From: Sphaerolaimus hirsutus | Taxonomy: Eukaryota > Nematoda > Chromadorea > Monhysterida > Sphaerolaimidae | Assembly (NCBI GenBank): GCA_964036195.1 | Contig: OZ038454.1 | Location: forward strand, 19,702,315-19,766,314 | DNA: 64,000 bases | Direction: 5' to 3' | Part shown: in pieces, positions 51,964 through 62,330 of the stretch | How the letters are laid out: the number at the start of each line of letters is the position of its first letter | Position numbering within the stretch: the first letter of the stretch is position 1 | Translations under genes and position numbers: made by a program | Notes under the pieces: model-generated | The model's input: the letters and a program-made list of their open reading frames with translations, nothing else | Databases searched by the model: none | What the model was told of the DNA's origin: nothing

Positions 51964-52446
51964 GTGCTTAATACCAAAAATTTTGGTCGATGTTTTTTTT
52001 ATTAAAAAAACATTTCGGATGTCATGTTTTTTTAATAAAAAAAACGTTCTTTTTAAAAAAACGTGTTAAAAAACATCTGCCAGCCCAAGTTTTGACAGAA
52101 GCATTAGGCTCTGTGCACACTAGTGCGTCATAAAAATTTGAGGAACTCATAAATCTGTTTTGAATACATTTGAATTTACCAGAATGAAGAGTCTGTCAAC
52201 TACAGTTTACAGCAATCAAAAACCATTCATTGTGGTAAAATAAAATCTGTTGAATACATATTTATGAGTTTCCCAAATTTCAATCAGTCGGGAAACAGAT
52301 GAAAAGAACTAGGAGAACTGACATTTTTCAACCCCCGGGGATTCCCCGATCCCCACCGACAATAACATGCCAACATGTTTGCCATTAAGATTCACCATAG
52401 ACCCATAAGCAGTACACATTTCACATCACTAAAAAAACACAAAAAA

Positions 52447-52923
52447 ACACAAACCCACCACTATCCGATCGACTGGGAAAGGCGAATCCCAGAGGCGCGA
52501 AGGGGCCAGGCGGCGGCGTACGGATGATAGGCTGGCGTTGAGACACTCTGATTGTCGGTTTTGGTGGCAGCGCTGGGGGCAGTCCCAGACCCGTTATTTC
52601 CTCTGCCAACTCGTGAGTTCTCTCCAAAACAAAATTAGGTATTGGTGTACTCCTCGGTGCAGTTGTTGTAGATCTGGTTGTAGTTGAAGTTGTAGTTGTA
52701 AAAAATACCTGTTGCTGTTCTGGCGGTTGTTGTTTTTCCACTGGGTCAACAAAAACTGTGAGCTTGTCATCGTCTGCGAACTCATTCAAATCAGTGTCAG
52801 TTCGTTGGAATTTCTGCTTGTCAGTCCTCTCAGAGTTTTCAGCCTCAAACATGGCATTTGCCAGCTCAAATGGAACCATTCTTCCGCGACCTGTGGGGAT
52901 AAATGTGGAAACGTTGCCGCAAC
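52447..52923 (-). pseudogene. Duplicated Thr-rich exon fused to duplicated terminal exon
   Basis: The right part (to about 52923, after a CCCCACAG acceptor) is nearly identical to exon 49452-49897 as far as LAEEIT. There it runs directly into GGGTCTGGGACTGCCCCCAG, the terminus of the CAGACCC element, and then into a near copy of the terminal exon 53938-54049. The element itself is missing, so the intron that once separated the two exons has lost its donor. Read through, the frame continues into a Pro-rich tail. Likely a by-product of unequal exchange and not an active gene, though expression cannot be excluded. Confidence 0.6.
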
Positions 52924-52940
52924 TTCTTTGTGGTTTTGAC

Positions 52941-53562
52941 TAGGGTTGAAAAAAAAACGTTTTTAAAATAATAATAAAAACGTTTTTTTTAAATAAAAAA
53001 CGTTTTTTTTAAAGCTCCAAGATATGACCTTGTGTCAACATATATAGGTATATCAGACAGTGGCAATACTCTGTGATGTTATATATATGACCATATAATG
53101 TCTGTGGAGCCATGGGATAGCATTATAAGAGGTGATTTGTGTCAAAAATATCCATTTTTCGTTGACATATTGTTCGTATATCGTTTTATAGTTGAATGTT
53201 CCTGACTTCAAGTTTGGCTCCGAATAGTGATCAAACAAGGTTATAAAAGGAGGTTGTTACTTTGGGAGTGAAGTTACACACTGTTGAGGTACATGGAAGC
53301 ACATTACCTCAATATTATATACTACAGCAACATATGACGGCTTATTTACCCATGGTAGCACATAGAAATGGATACTTTGATACTAAAAATGCCACAAAAC
53401 CAATGAAAACAACCACCAATGTCAATTTGTGTGTGAAATTGCGCAAAATAACTAGTGCTTAGTACTAAAAATTTCAGTCGATTTTTTTTTATAAAAAAAA
53501 CATTTCGGACGTTGTGTTTTTTTAATAAAAAAAAACGTTTTAAAAAAACATCGGCAACCCTA
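52941..53562. mobile_element. hAT-type element (TAGGGTTG ends), 622 bp
   Basis: 8-bp duplication GTTTTGAC at 52933-52940 and 53563-53570. Ends TAGGGTTGAAAA and GGCAACCCTA. The same target sequence as 49948 shows that the two are copies of one insertion multiplied by segmental duplication. Confidence 0.9.
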
Positions 53563-53937
53563 GTTTTGACAGAAGCATTAGGCTCTGCGCACACTAGTGC
53601 GCCATAAAAACTTGAGGAACTCATAAATCTGTTTTGAATACATTTGAGTTTACCAGAATGAGGAGTCTGTCAACTACAGTTTACAGCAATCAAAAACCAT
53701 TCATTGTGGTAAAATCAAATCTGTTGAATACATATTTATGAGTTTCCCAAATTTCAATCAGTCGGGAAACAGATGAAAAAAACTAGGAGCACTGACATTT
53801 ATCAACCCCCGGGGATTCCCCGATCCCCACCGACAATAACATGCCAAAATGTTTGCCATTAAGATTCACCATAGACCCATTAGCAGTACACATTTCACAT
53901 CACCCAAAAAAACACACAAAAAACCACAAACCCACCA

Positions 53938-55225
53938 CTATCCGATCGACTGGGAAAGGCGAATCCCAGAGGCGCGAAGGGGCCAGGCGGCGGCGTACGG
54001 ATGATAGGCCGGCGTTGAGACACTCTGATTGTCGGTTTCGGTGGCAGCGCTGGGGGCAGTCCCAGACTCTGTAAAAAGCCATGTAAAATGTCAAATGTCA
54101 TGCAAAGTGTCAACGTCATGGAAAATGCCTGGTAAAATAGCGAATGTACGTTTGTCATTTTACCGGGCATGTTACATGACTTTTGACACTTTGCATGACA
54201 TTTTACATTTTACAGGGCATTTTACAGGGTCTGGGAGTGGCACCTGGTGTTGGCGGTGTCGTTGTCGTCGGCGGTGGTCGGGTACGCCTTGGACGCCGGG
54301 TCGTGGCTGCATGTATTTATGTGCGATTTTTGGGGGCAGTACCTCTGCTCATATTTAGCTTCACCTTCTCGTAATCACCTTTTTACTTATCCACTTGCGG
54401 AACTGCCAGTGGACAAAATCTCAGTCGCTAATAGCGCCACACACACCGGATGTCAACTGTTGCGGTGTCAACTCGATTTAAGTTCAATTTAGATCGCAGG
54501 ACAAGTTTCAAGTGCACGTACAGCAATGTTGATGCATTTGAACACGGTTTAGCAACCTAACAACTAAAATCTTTATGAAAAACAGTCGGCCCAGTTGACA
54601 TCCGGATGTCAACTGGGCCGACTGGTTTTCATTAAGATTTTAGTTTATGGGCCGCGAAACCGTGTTCAAAAATTATGACACAGTTTATGTGCACATGGCA
54701 ATATTAATACCTCATCGACTTTGCCGCATGTGTCCTTGAGAATTGTCCTGCGACGCACAGAATAGTGTCATAACCGAAACGATGACACCGAAACCAGGGG
54801 CCAGTTCCGCAAATTGAGAAGTGAGAAGTGAAATGAGAAGTGAATTGAGAAGGAAATTGGCAAAAGCGAAAGGAAATCAGTTTTTATTTTTACTACGCTT
54901 TTGCCATTTCACTTCGCTTTTGCCAATTTTCTTCGCATTTGTCACTTCACTTCTCACTTCTCAATTTGCAGAACTGGCACCAGTTAACATCCAGTGTGCG
55001 TGGACTGGCACCATTGTGACAAAAGGTTCTCCCATTTGCAATTAATGTAAAATAATGAAAGCAAAATCGTCATGGTAAATTATCCAACTGCACGCCACTC
55101 CAACCGACTACTCTCAGTGGTGGTAGTGGTAGTTGTTGTCGATGTAGTTGTGCTCGGTGCCGCAGTGGTTGTCGGTGGCGTCGTGGGTACTTCCTCTGGT
55201 TCGCCAACGTCGTTGTGGATCATAC
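53938..55225 (-). CDS. Thr-rich protein, three 3' exons
   Basis: Exons 55105-55225, 54244-54306 and 53938-54049 join in phase 2 at both junctions. The first encodes MIHNDVGEPEEVP then a Thr/Pro run; the second a short acidic Asp/Asn/Thr segment (PASKAYPTTADDNDTANT); the third AATETDNQSVSTPAYHPY and a stop at 53938-53940. The intron 54050-54243 is exactly one inverted-repeat element. The 55105 donor (CG|GTTGGA) is weak. No 5' exon was found. The first exon enters in the same phase as the exon at 49897, so both may be alternative or duplicated continuations of one gene. Confidence 0.5.
54050..54243. mobile_element. CAGTCCCAGACCC-family element (copy D) that is an entire intron
   Basis: Plus-strand ends CTGGGGGCAGTCCCAGACTC and GGTCTGGGAGTGGCACC. 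Read on the gene strand it starts GTGCCACTCCCAGACCC and ends GTCTGGGACTGCCCCCAG, so its terminal bases are the GT donor and AG acceptor. Inner arms ACATTTTACATGG and complement fold back. Confidence 0.8.
54425..54625. mobile_element. Inverted-repeat fragments around AGTTGACATCCGGATGTCAACT
   Basis: ACACACCGGATGTCAACTGT at the left is matched by CAGTTGACATCCGGATGTC at about 54592-54611, itself a perfect short palindrome. Probably related to the TAGTTGACAC elements at 13711 and 57120. Confidence 0.45.
54798..54985. mobile_element. GGGGCCAGTTCCGCAA-family element
   Basis: AGGGGCCAGTTCCGCAAATT at the left, AATTTGCAGAACTGGCACC at the right. Near-perfect foldback of GAAGTGAGAAGTGAAATGAG and its complement. 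It lies in the intron between exons 55105 and 54306. Confidence 0.85.
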
Positions 55226-55870
55226 CTGTGATAAGGAGTTGATGAGGGTTGTGGACTAGGTGGAAAGGATTTTTTACAGTGATAAACGTCATTCGATATT
55301 CGTTCGCATTAGTCTGATGCTGCTCACATGCATTGGCACTTGGCCAAACATTGAAAAACAACGACAACACTCCCTTAAAACATTGAATTCAATACTGTGG
55401 TTTGATGGGAACATTTTTTGTTGTGCCGGCTGGAGCCTAACATCAATCCCGGCAGCTAAAATAGAAGCGATTTATCACGTATTTTTCAGTTGACCGCAAA
55501 CCTACTGTCAAGTAATGAACTTATAATTACAAGTGATGAAGTTATATTTACGTAAAATACCGTATTTATGTGTGTGTGCAGCCATACTTCATTCATACCC
55601 ACACACACACCTAAATACATATTTGTGAATTTTGAATCAAATTCAATTTATTATTGCGCCGCTCGCGAGTAATTTATCGCAGTGCACCTGTATAAAGTGT
55701 GTCATGTCACACGCACTTCAACAACAATGGACATTTTTCCGCTGGTAGAAGAAATTTTTACGGGAATCTTTCGTGAACACAAATGCCTGCCGAGTGCATA
55801 AATACATAATATACAACACGTACAGCATACAGCGCGACTATATAAGGAGACTTAAGCCGCGCGACGTTCG

Positions 55871-55942
55871 GCCTGTGTAGTATAGTGGTTAGTACTTCAC
55901 GTTGTGGCCGTGACGACGCAGGTTCGATTCCTGCCACAGGCA
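55871..55942 (+). tRNA. tRNA-His (GTG)
   Basis: Acceptor GCCTGTG pairs with CACAGGC, discriminator A. The A box is TAGTATAGTGGTTAGTA, anticodon stem TCACG/CGTGA with loop TTGTGGC (anticodon GTG), T-arm GCAGGTTCGATTCCTGC. Seventy-two bases, no intron, no CCA encoded. The base before it, to which G-1 is added after transcription, is G. It lies 36 bp from the stop codon of the convergent minus-strand gene. Confidence 0.97.
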
Positions 55943-55978
55943 ACCCAAATTTTTGCACTTTTTTAGAAAATATTTTAA

Positions 55979-58900
55979 CTAACGCGGGTCTCGCGGTCCC
56001 ATCTGGCAGTACTTGACGATGTACTGGTCGTTCCTGTAATAATTTTATACTTTTTCTTGGTATTATATGTTGATAACCCGACATTTGACGAACATTTGCG
56101 AATCAACTTTCTATCTCATTTAAAAAAGAGCTTCAAGCTCATTTGAATGCGGAATGAAAGATGGGTTGGGTATACCTAAAATACTACTTTTTTAATAAAT
56201 TGGCGGATTTTTATCAAAAGAAGTATAAGCGGCGCTGCATTCTACCGTACCATCTTTAATAAGTCCCCCTTCATTCACCCCCCCCCCCCCCAAAAAAAAA
56301 AAACACACACCGAAACTGCAAAAATAATGAGAGCATAAAATTCCACCCATTTTTGGGAAATGAAAAGCAATCGGCACGCACCTCATGCCCAAATCGGCCA
56401 AGAGCATGTTGTTCAAGGACAGCTTAATGATGGGCCTCTGCTTGGTGGGCATCGGGTGCTGCCTGTCCACGCAGCGCATGGGGTCGCGCGTCCGCAGTTT
56501 GCAGCACAGCGCCTGCACCCTGTGTGGGGGGGGGCTGTTGGAAGTTGGTGGAATTATCACTTCGAGTGATGAAAAATAGCCACCACTGTTTTCAGCAAAA
56601 TGTTTTCGATCTTTCAATAGCAGCCACAATAGCCGGTTGCAGCGTGAAAAGCTTACCGTATTTCTCCGTGTAAAGCACCCGGGTGCTATACAAAATTGAG
56701 ACCCTTTCCAGCAACCTTTTTTTATACTTGTATAACACCCGGGTGTTAGTTCAGGGGGTGTTATACACGGAAACAACTCCAAATTCTACGGACAGTACAG
56801 CGGATTTCTATTTATGATACACGTCCCTACATATTTAGGCTTTTTTTTAGGTTCCCAGCGTGCAGCAATGCAATGGAAAAGTGCTTGCCGCGGAATTACA
56901 ATGAGTTGCGCGCGCCAGGCACAATATTTAAGCAATTCAAATCGGGTGATATTTTTGAAACCTAGCATAGCACCCCGGGGTGCAATGCAGCTGTGTAACA
57001 CCCCGGGTGTTGTGCACGGGGGGTCCCTTACACGGAAAAATACGGTAAGCTACCTTTGAGCCACCACAATAGAGCCGCTTTGAAAATGCCTCACTACCAA
57101 GGGGTAGTGTCTTTTATATTGGCGGCCCATCCATTAGTTGACACGCGTGTGTGTCAACTTGACTGTGTGAACTCAGATTTCAGCTTCACGTGTTGCGGAG
57201 CGATCTTCCAATGCAGTTGCCGTAATATTTATTTTTCAACATTGCCGCATGCGAATTTGAAGGTCGCTCTGCGAAATATGAGTTGACACAGACCAGTTGA
57301 CAGTTGACACACATATTCAATTCAATTAATTAGTTTACTCGGCGCGGACTGTTCAAGTCAAATGCAAGTAAAATTCAACAACATACACCCGTCGGCTACC
57401 CTTATTGCGGTCATATTTGGTGAGATTGTAACTTCTTTGCTTAGCACAACACAGAGATGGCATGTAATTGTGATTGTAAGTGAGATAACATTTACTGCGA
57501 CGGCCAGTGAAAGAAGAGGAAAAAAACTCGGTAAACTACCTAGCGTCCTAATAAGTGAATGAATACAGGAAAATGGCAAACAACATCGCCAGTCACACCC
57601 CGGGATGAACACTCGCGTATAAAAGCGAGCACAAAAAGCAAGTGAACTTTAACAGAAATATAATAAATATAATGAAATACACCACATCATTACTTGTTGT
57701 CAAATCTAATCACCTCCTTAGTCTTAATATTTCCGTTGTTTTCTATTCCCAAAAGTTTCCTTTGTTTTGTCTTGCTAGAGATATTTTTGATCCTCATTTC
57801 AAATGATATTTCCATTTTGTCACAAAAGATGGTTGTTGTTCTCGTAATTTCCAAAGATGTAACTTCATAGACTCCCTTCAGTTTACATTGACAGAAATAC
57901 ATTACATCACATATGTCAACTAGTGCGTGGGTCACCAACAACTACGGCCAGCACAGTTCTCTGGCCGGCCATGAGCGGCAGCTAGCCTTGCGTACCTGGC
58001 GCCGTCGACTCTGCTCATGCCGGCGACGTAGGTGCGCCAGTCGTCGCACAGCGAGCCGAACTCGCCCGCGCCCATGGACACGTCCCTCGGCTTCGACCAG
58101 TTGCAGTCTTCCCGCTCCTGGGGGTGCAATCAGGATTTAGATAGGTATTTACTTGTTTACACGTGCAGCATCCAGTCCGGACATCGAGTAAACCCTCGAT
58201 TAGTGCACCTCCTTGAATAGTTTTTCACTCAAATATTTCCCCGCTGAAAGGCGAGTGAGGAATTCCTGAAACCCTGGAATAGTTTGATGGGTGAGAGAAC
58301 AGAATGTGTATACTCGGCGGACATCACACTTAGTATGAAAACCTACCATAACCCATCTGAATAATGAGCCAAAAATTACAGTTTTTCATCATAATATTTC
58401 GTTTTTACTATGGAATAATAAATTACGAAATTTCTAACAAGATTTTATTCATTAAATTAGGTTTTCATTAAATTAGGATTTTATTCATTAAATTGGTAGG
58501 TTTTCATACTAGGTGTGCTGTCCGCCGAGTATATTGACTGGTAGAAAACTACCATAATTTCTAATGCATTGCTCATTTGTACAATTAATTGGTAGAAATC
58601 TGGTAGAAAATTCTGACATAACAATAATTCCCACTTGAATAATTCCCACTTGAATAGTTGAATAGTTACTTGAATAGTTGAATAGTTGAATGAAAAAATA
58701 ACTCTCCATGAGACAGTATATACCGTATTTCCTCGAATTACCCCCCGGGGGTTTATTTTTTCAGAGTGAAAATTTTGAGAGAAAAGCGTTAAAAATGCAA
58801 CAATAACCACCATTTATAAGTTTTTACAGGCTTATATAAGGATGTAGATGGTATAAACGATGTTATAACGTAACACAGTAAGTGTTTTGAACGTCTGTTA

Positions 58901-59503
58901 TGCATTTCCCGGACTACAAATTCTTAGTGCCCAATTTGAGGGGGGGTATTTCGAGGGGGGTATTTCGAGGAAATACGGTTCATACATATAGGTATACGGT
59001 ACTATTAAATCGAAAAATCCATGTTTAACACCAAAACCCTTCCCCACCAGTGCCACGACGCTGCGGATCGGATACATGGCATCAACATCTTCACACACGA
59101 CCGTGAACAGGGTGTCGTCCCTATTGTTGCCCTGGCTGAACACGTGCCTCATTGCCAACTCAACCAGGGGGCAGTCCCAGACCCTGTAAAGTGCCCTGTA
59201 AAATGTCAAATGTCTTTCAAAGGGACAAAAGTCATGTAAAATGCCCTGCAAAATGGCAACTCGGTTGCCATTTTGCAGGGCATTTTACACAACTTTGACA
59301 TTTTGCATGGCCTTTGACAGTTAACAGGATTTTACAGGGTCTGGGACTGGCACCAGGCCATGTCTCTGTCTGCACTCGAGACGGAATGGGTCGAATGGGA
59401 TCGATTGCATAGTGTGTCTTGAGCTGGTTACTAAATCCCATTGGCATACTGCCAATGTCAGTGCTATGAAAATGCGCAGGTAGAATTGGTTTAGAGACGG
59501 CAT
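55979..59503 (-). CDS. Secreted cysteine-rich protein resembling dermatopontin, five exons
   Basis: Exons 59354-59503, 59048-59158, 57996-58117, 56382-56519 and 55979-56033 join in frame to 191 aa. Residues 1-28 are a signal peptide (FYLRIFIALTLAVC core). The body has about nine further cysteines in an arrangement like the dermatopontin repeat: a Cys, then a hydrophobic V-S-x-NNRDD segment ending in VVC, then DCNWSK...LCDDWRTYVAGMSRVDGA leading to a CC pair, then a shorter third unit ending KYCQM. In dermatopontin, C-W, G-x-x-S and DR/CC elements recur similarly; this is pattern recognition, not an alignment. An extracellular-matrix role is inferred. Intron 1 is almost entirely an inverted-repeat element; introns 2 and 3 hold other elements. 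Confidence 0.75.
56654..57047. mobile_element. TACCGTATT-family element with CACCCGGGTG blocks
   Basis: TACCGTATTTCTCCGTGTAA at the left, TTACACGGAAAAATACGGTA at the right, a perfect inverted pair. Several AACACCCGGGTGTT palindromes lie inside. It lies in intron 3 of the dermatopontin-like gene. Confidence 0.9.
57120..57315. mobile_element. TAGTTGACAC inverted-repeat element, copy 2
   Basis: CCATTAGTTGACACGCGTGT at the left, ACCAGTTGACAGTTGACAC at the right, arms ACTCAGATTTCAGCTTCACG and partial complement. Homologous to 13711-13925. Confidence 0.65.
58308..58534. mobile_element. GTATACTCGGCGGACA element, copy 3
   Basis: GTATACTCGGCGGACATCAC at the left, GTGCTGTCCGCCGAGTATA at the right. 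It lies in intron 2 of the dermatopontin-like gene and is collinear with 47701-47894. Confidence 0.85.
58722..58979. mobile_element. TACCGTATT-family element (CCTCGAAAT type)
   Basis: TACCGTATTTCCTCGAATTA at the left, TATTTCGAGGAAATACGGT at the right. It shares GGGGGTATTTCGAGG words with 7040-7225 and 15365-15465, which look like fragments of this subtype. Confidence 0.85.
59159..59353. mobile_element. CAGTCCCAGACCC-family element (copy E) nearly filling an intron
   Basis: Plus-strand ends CCAGGGGGCAGTCCCAGACC and GGTCTGGGACTGGCACCAG. On the gene strand the GTGCCAGTCCCAG end is the donor of exon 59354. The acceptor lies about 6 bp beyond the other end (CCTGGTTGAG). Intron length is 195 bp. 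Confidence 0.75.
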
Positions 59504-60183
59504 ATTTTGAAATGGTTGATTGTGATTCACGAGCGGCGATTTAATACATTATTGTTGCCTGGATACAAAAAATATCAAATAGCGGTTTCGTGGTAGAACA
59601 GATGACAATGTCTGTGAAAGCGATTGAACTATTTACAAAAAATTCTGCAATGCTAATTTTATTCAGGGAACTGGTTTTTTAATCGATCTAATTATTTCCG
59701 ACTTAGTTTTTGAACAGTATTTAAAATTATCTTCTGCAATTTTAAATTGCTTGATACTTTTTACGCAGTGCAGTGTGCAGGTACAGCCAAGCGAGGAAAA
59801 GTTTCACAACAGTTCGATCCCGCCACATTTCATAAATGGAAGTTTCTCGGTGTTTTTTAATTTACTTTTGCCATCCATCGCATCCGTCGTACATCGCATT
59901 CGCAACACCCATATTCGAAGAGTCATTTCCGCACATTTCGTATATTGGGCGGGTTTTGTCGCGTCGCGGCACCAGGTCACCGCGGCGGTTAATTACTCAA
60001 ATCATATTTAGAGGCAGACGTAAATACATACATAAACAGTTATCTGGGCCTTCAATCATGCGCCTTATTTTTCATTTTACAAAATTTTTGCCTGTCCAAA
60101 TTTTGTATTGTCGCGCCGCACCGCGGCAGTGTTGTGCGCGCGAGGTGACCGTGTCAGACCGTGTCACTGAATAATTTGTATTT

Positions 60184-60427
60184 TACCGTATTTGCTTGAA
60201 TAATTCCACTGGGGACTTTTGAGGGGGAATCAATCGGGGAGGGGGGTTATTCAAAGGGAGAAATTACTTTTTCATCATAACTTTCAAGCATGTTTCTATA
60301 AATGCATTTCACGCAATATGCTTTATTGACACAATATCACGCCATTTTTGTGAAAATTGGACACAACAGGGGGAACTATTCAAGTGGGAGAATTATCCAA
60401 GTGGGAAACTATTCAAGCGAATACGGT
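60184..60427. mobile_element. TACCGTATT-family element, short and intact
   Basis: TACCGTATTTGCTTGAATAA at the left, CTATTCAAGCGAATACGGT at the right. 244 bp, no coding sequence. The right half repeats ATTCAAGTGGGA three times. Confidence 0.9.
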
Positions 60428-60645
60428 GATCGAATATGTAATGTTCAAAATAGGAATGGTGTCTAATAATCAGTCAGCATGGTTTTTTTCTTGTTAGAAT
60501 ACAATGTCAAGTTCACCGGCGAGAAACGACACGGGTGCAGAGCAACCAAACACAACTGAAGGACTTACTGAACTCATCTTATTAAATAATCATACCTATT
60601 CATCTTGATGTTGAAATGTAAATATTACTTATGAGAGAAAGCAGT

Positions 60646-61290
60646 TGACGCCTCTACTACTAAAAGTCGACAAGTCCACAAAATGTCATTTTGAGTAAAT
60701 CGCATTTTAAGTTTCGGACCCAATTCCAGGCCCGTGGTATGTGTCCAATTTGGCTCTCTCATGCTTTCCATTAAGTTCCATATGTTAACAATAAAGTGTC
60801 AAATTTTCAGCCACTGCTCTCAACATTTATGTGAAAAATTAGGTGTCCATAAATTTCCATTCGGTCAGAGCAAAACTGTTTTTGGGAGGGAATTGGACTT
60901 GTCGACTTATTGCACTAGAGAACATTTTTGCTCCCGGGGAGGCCGAGGCTGCCTTATGGGCAATTTATGCACTTGTCGACTTTTAGAAGTAGCTGTCCAT
61001 AGTGGACATATCACATTTCTTGCCACTTTTCCCATCAAAAAGGAAGCGGAGGGATGGACTTGTCGACTTCTTGCACTAAACTAGGTGGACTTGTCGACTT
61101 CTTGCCCGAAATTTTTGCATTTTCCCCAAAAAATGTCAAATTTGGCACTTTGTTATATGGGCATGTGAGGTCAAAAATTTCATGGAAAATGATAAAAAAA
61201 TGTGTGGAAGTTTAGCCCCAGATGACGTTTCCGGGCCCAACTCGAAATTCTCATATTTTGGACTTGTCGACTTTTAGAAGTAGACGCCTC
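60646..61290. mobile_element. 0.6-kb inverted-repeat element (GACGCCTC ends), copy 2
   Basis: TTGACGCCTCTACTACTAAA at the left, TTTTAGAAGTAGACGCCTCA at the right. Collinear with 11171-11766 through GACAAGTCCACAAAATG, AACATTTTTG and ATGACGTTTCCGGGCC. The copies differ by substitutions and small gaps. Confidence 0.85.
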
Positions 61291-61544
61291 AGTTGTTAGC
61301 AGTTTATGTAAACAGCTTAGGGCACAAAATTCAATTCAGTAGATTTCGTGCCGATCCAAAACTCACTTTTAAAAAATTTAATGAAGGGATCATATTTCTT
61401 ACGCAGATTTTTAGGTTGCTCAATATTTATCTCACTTTTAAACGGGGTTGGCAAAATCTCAGAAAAAACGAAAATGGACAAGAATAAAATAGATGGTCAA
61501 TTTCAAAATAAAAATTGCATAAAAATTCGAATTTTTGGGGTTTC

Positions 61545-61795
61545 AGGATCGGGATTGGGGTTTCGAGATCGGGATTGGGGTTTCGAGATCGGGATTGGGG
61601 TTTCGGATGGGGATTGGGGTTTCGGGATGGGGATTGGTGTTTCGGGATGGGGATTGGGGTTTCGGGATGGGGATTGGTGTTTCGGGATGGGGATTGGGGT
61701 TTCGGGATGGGGATTGGTGTTTCGGGATGGGGATTGGGGTTTCGATATCGGGATAGGGTTTTCGGGATGGGGATTGGGTTTCAGGGTAGGGATTG
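61545..61795. repeat. 20-bp minisatellite, about 12 copies
   Basis: Units GGGATGGGGATTGGGGTTTC with a GGTGTTTC variant in alternate copies and GAGATCGGGATTGGGGTTTC at the left. Because 20 is not a multiple of 3, all three plus frames are open with the same GWGLGFRDGD-type peptide. Confidence 0.92.
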
Positions 61796-62330
61796 GAATT
61801 TTGAGATTTCAGAATTGGTGTGTTTGCGATCAGGACCCCATTTGAACGTTACTGGAAGTTCATTCTCTCCAAAAAGATAATTACGCGGAATTCGCAGGTT
61901 ACAGTATTTTCATGGGCGAAATTTCGTTTTCATTTTACAGCCACAATTACAAAAGCTATAAACGACGACTGTAGTGAGTGCTACAACGAACGTTGACGTT
62001 ACAACTGAAAATCAGCTTGAAAAAGGTTGACGGGAGGAAGTATACTTCAACCATTGATGAATCAAATAGTACACTAATATTTCAAATTCCAGGAAACAGT
62101 AAAACAACGAAGGAAGCAAAATTATCACAGTTCGCGAAATTATGATTGATCACTGGCATAAAAAACATGTAACACTGTCGCTGCACACTCCAGTTTACAA
62201 CTTTAAATTTACGACTCCAAAAATCCAATTACAGTAAACTAAAAAACCATTCAAAGTTTATTTATGAGTTGACTAAATTTTATATTTACCGGCAGCAAAC
62301 TCCTGTGCGCAGCGCAACAAAAATAACAGG

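Larger units (their letters stand above)
49948..52088. mobile_element. hAT-type element (TAGGGTTGG ends) enlarged by two nested insertions
   Basis: Target duplication GTTTTGAC at 49940-49947 and 52089-52096. Left end TAGGGTTGGAAGAAAAACG; the right end is mutated (CAGCCCAA). The same element is 705 bp at 12064 and 622 bp at 52941. The extra length comes from an insertion at about 50110-50800, itself containing a TACCGTATT element, and the hAT element 51185-51963. Confidence 0.85.
59504..62330. other. Intergenic; repeats only
   Basis: Contains the TACCGTATT element 60184-60427, the GACGCCTC element 60646-61290 and the minisatellite 61545-61795. The region just upstream of the dermatopontin-like ATG should hold its promoter, but no motif stands out. 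No exon-like frame is seen. Confidence 0.4.

Noticed and set aside
61348-61880. Open frames with GWGLGFRDGDWGFG repeats
   Set aside because: A 20-bp minisatellite without stops gives the same peptide in all three frames; no start context, splice sites or homology.
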